Below, one piece after another: positions 63,118 through 64,000 of a stretch of 64,000 bases of DNA; the first letter of the stretch is position 1; every line of letters begins with the position of its first letter. Under the pieces are notes generated by a model. It was not told where the DNA came from, did no database searches, and saw nothing but the letters and a program-made list of their open reading frames with translations. Source of the DNA: Olivibacter sp. SDN3 (GTDB lineage: Bacteria > Bacteroidota > Bacteroidia > Sphingobacteriales > Sphingobacteriaceae); the NCBI RefSeq assembly GCF_014334135.1, contig NZ_CP060497.1, positions 3,472,001 through 3,536,000 of the forward strand, in the 5' to 3' direction. A program made the translations under genes and the position numbers.

Positions 63118-64000
63118 ATGAGGCAGATTGTACCAGTATTGTTTTGGTTAGTCTTTTTTTGCATCTGTAGTAAAACTATTTTTGCAGATAACTACTATGT
63201 AAACGCGTACTATGGGGATGATTTGGCAGATGGAAAAAGTAAGGCGACGGCGTGGCGCAGTTTGGCGCGTGCAAGTCAGCACAGGTATCATCCCGGCGAC
63301 TCATTGTTGCTACATGCTGCACAAATACATGAAGGTATATTAAAGGTTAAGGGAAGTGGAATAAAAAGTAAAACTATCACCCTATCCCGTTATGGTTCGG
63401 GTGATAATCCATTGTTACAAGGTAATGGCCAAGCATCTGCGACCTTACATTTACAGAATGTAGATGGCTGGGAAATAAAAAGCATTAAAGTTTCTAATTA
63501 TGGGGCGGCGCGAGCTGCTGGCAGGACCGGAATTTGGTGGGAATTGAAAGACTACGGGGAGGCAAGCTACGCACGAATCGACAGTGTTGAGGTTTGCGAT
63601 GTAAATGGAAGCTTGGTGAAGAAAGAAGGCGGCGGAGCGGGCATCATATTTAGTAATAGTGGCGAGGTAAAACCATCGCGTTTCTTGGAGATTGTTATTA
63701 CCAATAATACGATTAAACGTACGGAGCGAAACGGCATACTGATTAATGGAAACTGGAGTAGAGACGCTTGGTTCCCTAATAAAAATGTACTGGTAAGTAA
63801 TAACCACCTCGAAGGGGTGCCGGGTGATGGTATCGTTCCTATCGGTTGCGATGGGGCACTTATTGAATATAATGTTATGCGAGATTGTCCGCGATTATTG
63901 CCTGACACAGAAGCGGCAGCAGGAATATGGCCATGGAGTTGCGACAATACAATTATCCAATATAATGAAGTGAGCGATCACAAAGCGCCTTGGGATGCAC
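63118..64000 (+). CDS. Secreted right-handed beta-helix protein (partial)
   Basis: An open frame from ATG 63118 to the end of the window (294 codons, no stop). The N-terminus MRQIVPVLFWLVFF leads a signal peptide ending IFA. The body has YVNAYYGDDLADGKSKATAWRSL-like text at the start, as in pectate-lyase-like and chondroitinase-B-type proteins, and then repeated short strands (LEIVITNNTIKRTERNGILI; VLVSNNHLEGVPGDGI; NTIIQYNEVSDH) of a parallel beta-helix. It is probably a polysaccharide lyase or glycan-binding protein; the catalytic part may lie beyond the window. Confidence 0.85.
   Translation, partial: MRQIVPVLFWLVFFCICSKTIFADNYYVNAYYGDDLADGKSKATAWRSLARASQHRYHPGDSLLLHAAQIHEGILKVKGSGIKSKTITLSRYGSGDNPLLQGNGQASATLHLQNVDGWEIKSIKVSNYGAARAAGRTGIWWELKDYGEASYARIDSVEVCDVNGSLVKKEGGGAGIIFSNSGEVKPSRFLEIVITNNTIKRTERNGILINGNWSRDAWFPNKNVLVSNNHLEGVPGDGIVPIGCDGALIEYNVMRDCPRLLPDTEAAAGIWPWSCDNTIIQYNEVSDHKAPWDA

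Noticed and set aside
1-64000. Search for CRISPR arrays, tRNA or rRNA genes, transposases, integrases, phage genes and toxin-antitoxin pairs
   Set aside because: I saw no repeat-spacer pattern, no cloverleaf or rRNA stretch, and no recognised mobile or phage protein. A dedicated tRNA or repeat scan could still find something small.

Overview
The window looks like chromosomal DNA of a Bacteroidota bacterium, most likely of the Sphingobacteriaceae type (Sphingobacterium, Olivibacter or Pedobacter relatives). The reasons are the AT-rich base composition, -7 elements of the Bacteroidota form TAnnTTTG in front of several genes, the rarity of clear Shine-Dalgarno sequences, many secreted glycoside hydrolases (GH2, GH92 twice, GH105, GH43, GH32), an Oar-like TonB-dependent receptor, TlpA-type thioredoxins, and families common in this phylum (DUF4260, DUF1304, DUF4180, DUF5996). 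The genus is an inference. I see no rRNA, tRNA, CRISPR array, integrase or transposase.

Layout. 1-2.5 kb: a secreted GH2 enzyme. 3-10.8 kb: a same-strand run for a molybdenum enzyme, with a TDT-family channel, a NarI-like membrane subunit, a Nas-like catalytic subunit, a four-cluster ferredoxin, a Rieske protein, a small membrane protein, MoeA and MobA. A MoaE gene needed for the same cofactor lies 50 kb away at 60.5 kb. 11-18.6 kb: housekeeping and accessory genes (MiaE, a dicarboxylate/amino-acid symporter, DUF4260, NUDIX, a Crp/DMT/GNAT operon, an orphan GroES, a serine hydrolase, a half-size DUF1456 protein). 18.7-23.5 kb: two divergent GH92 genes. 23.6-31.3 kb: small regulators, VOC and DinB-fold proteins, a GH105 lipoprotein with an SDR, a CDP-alcohol phosphotransferase and a Cof-type phosphatase. 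32-36.8 kb: a phosphodiesterase/TonB-receptor operon. 37-42 kb: an orphan KAS III, then an AraC regulator divergent from a phytanoyl-CoA dioxygenase/Gfo-Idh-MocA pair. 42-47 kb: small accessory genes, a DUF5009 acyltransferase, a GH43 and a frameshifted exported methyltransferase. 47.6-50.8 kb: a GH32 and an Asp-box lipoprotein. 51-63 kb: HPF, GNAT, TetR with a nitroreductase, a TPR-HTH regulator overlapping a TlpA protein, DUF1304, MoaE and DUF5996. From 63.1 kb a secreted beta-helix protein runs off the right edge.

Together the genes suggest a scavenger of plant and fungal glycans (galactosides, mannans, pectin, arabinan/xylan, fructan) with a molybdenum-dependent, probably nitrate-reducing, complex. 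Four genes look broken: an HxlR regulator (31.4 kb), a DUF1801 protein (41.8 kb), the methyltransferase (47.2 kb, on a canonical slippery sequence) and an alpha/beta hydrolase (62.7 kb). The most unusual items are the composition of the molybdoenzyme complex, the A AAA AAC frameshift, a repeated hairpin element found twice 21 kb apart, and several palindromes next to regulator genes. No clearly new defence or mobile system is present.
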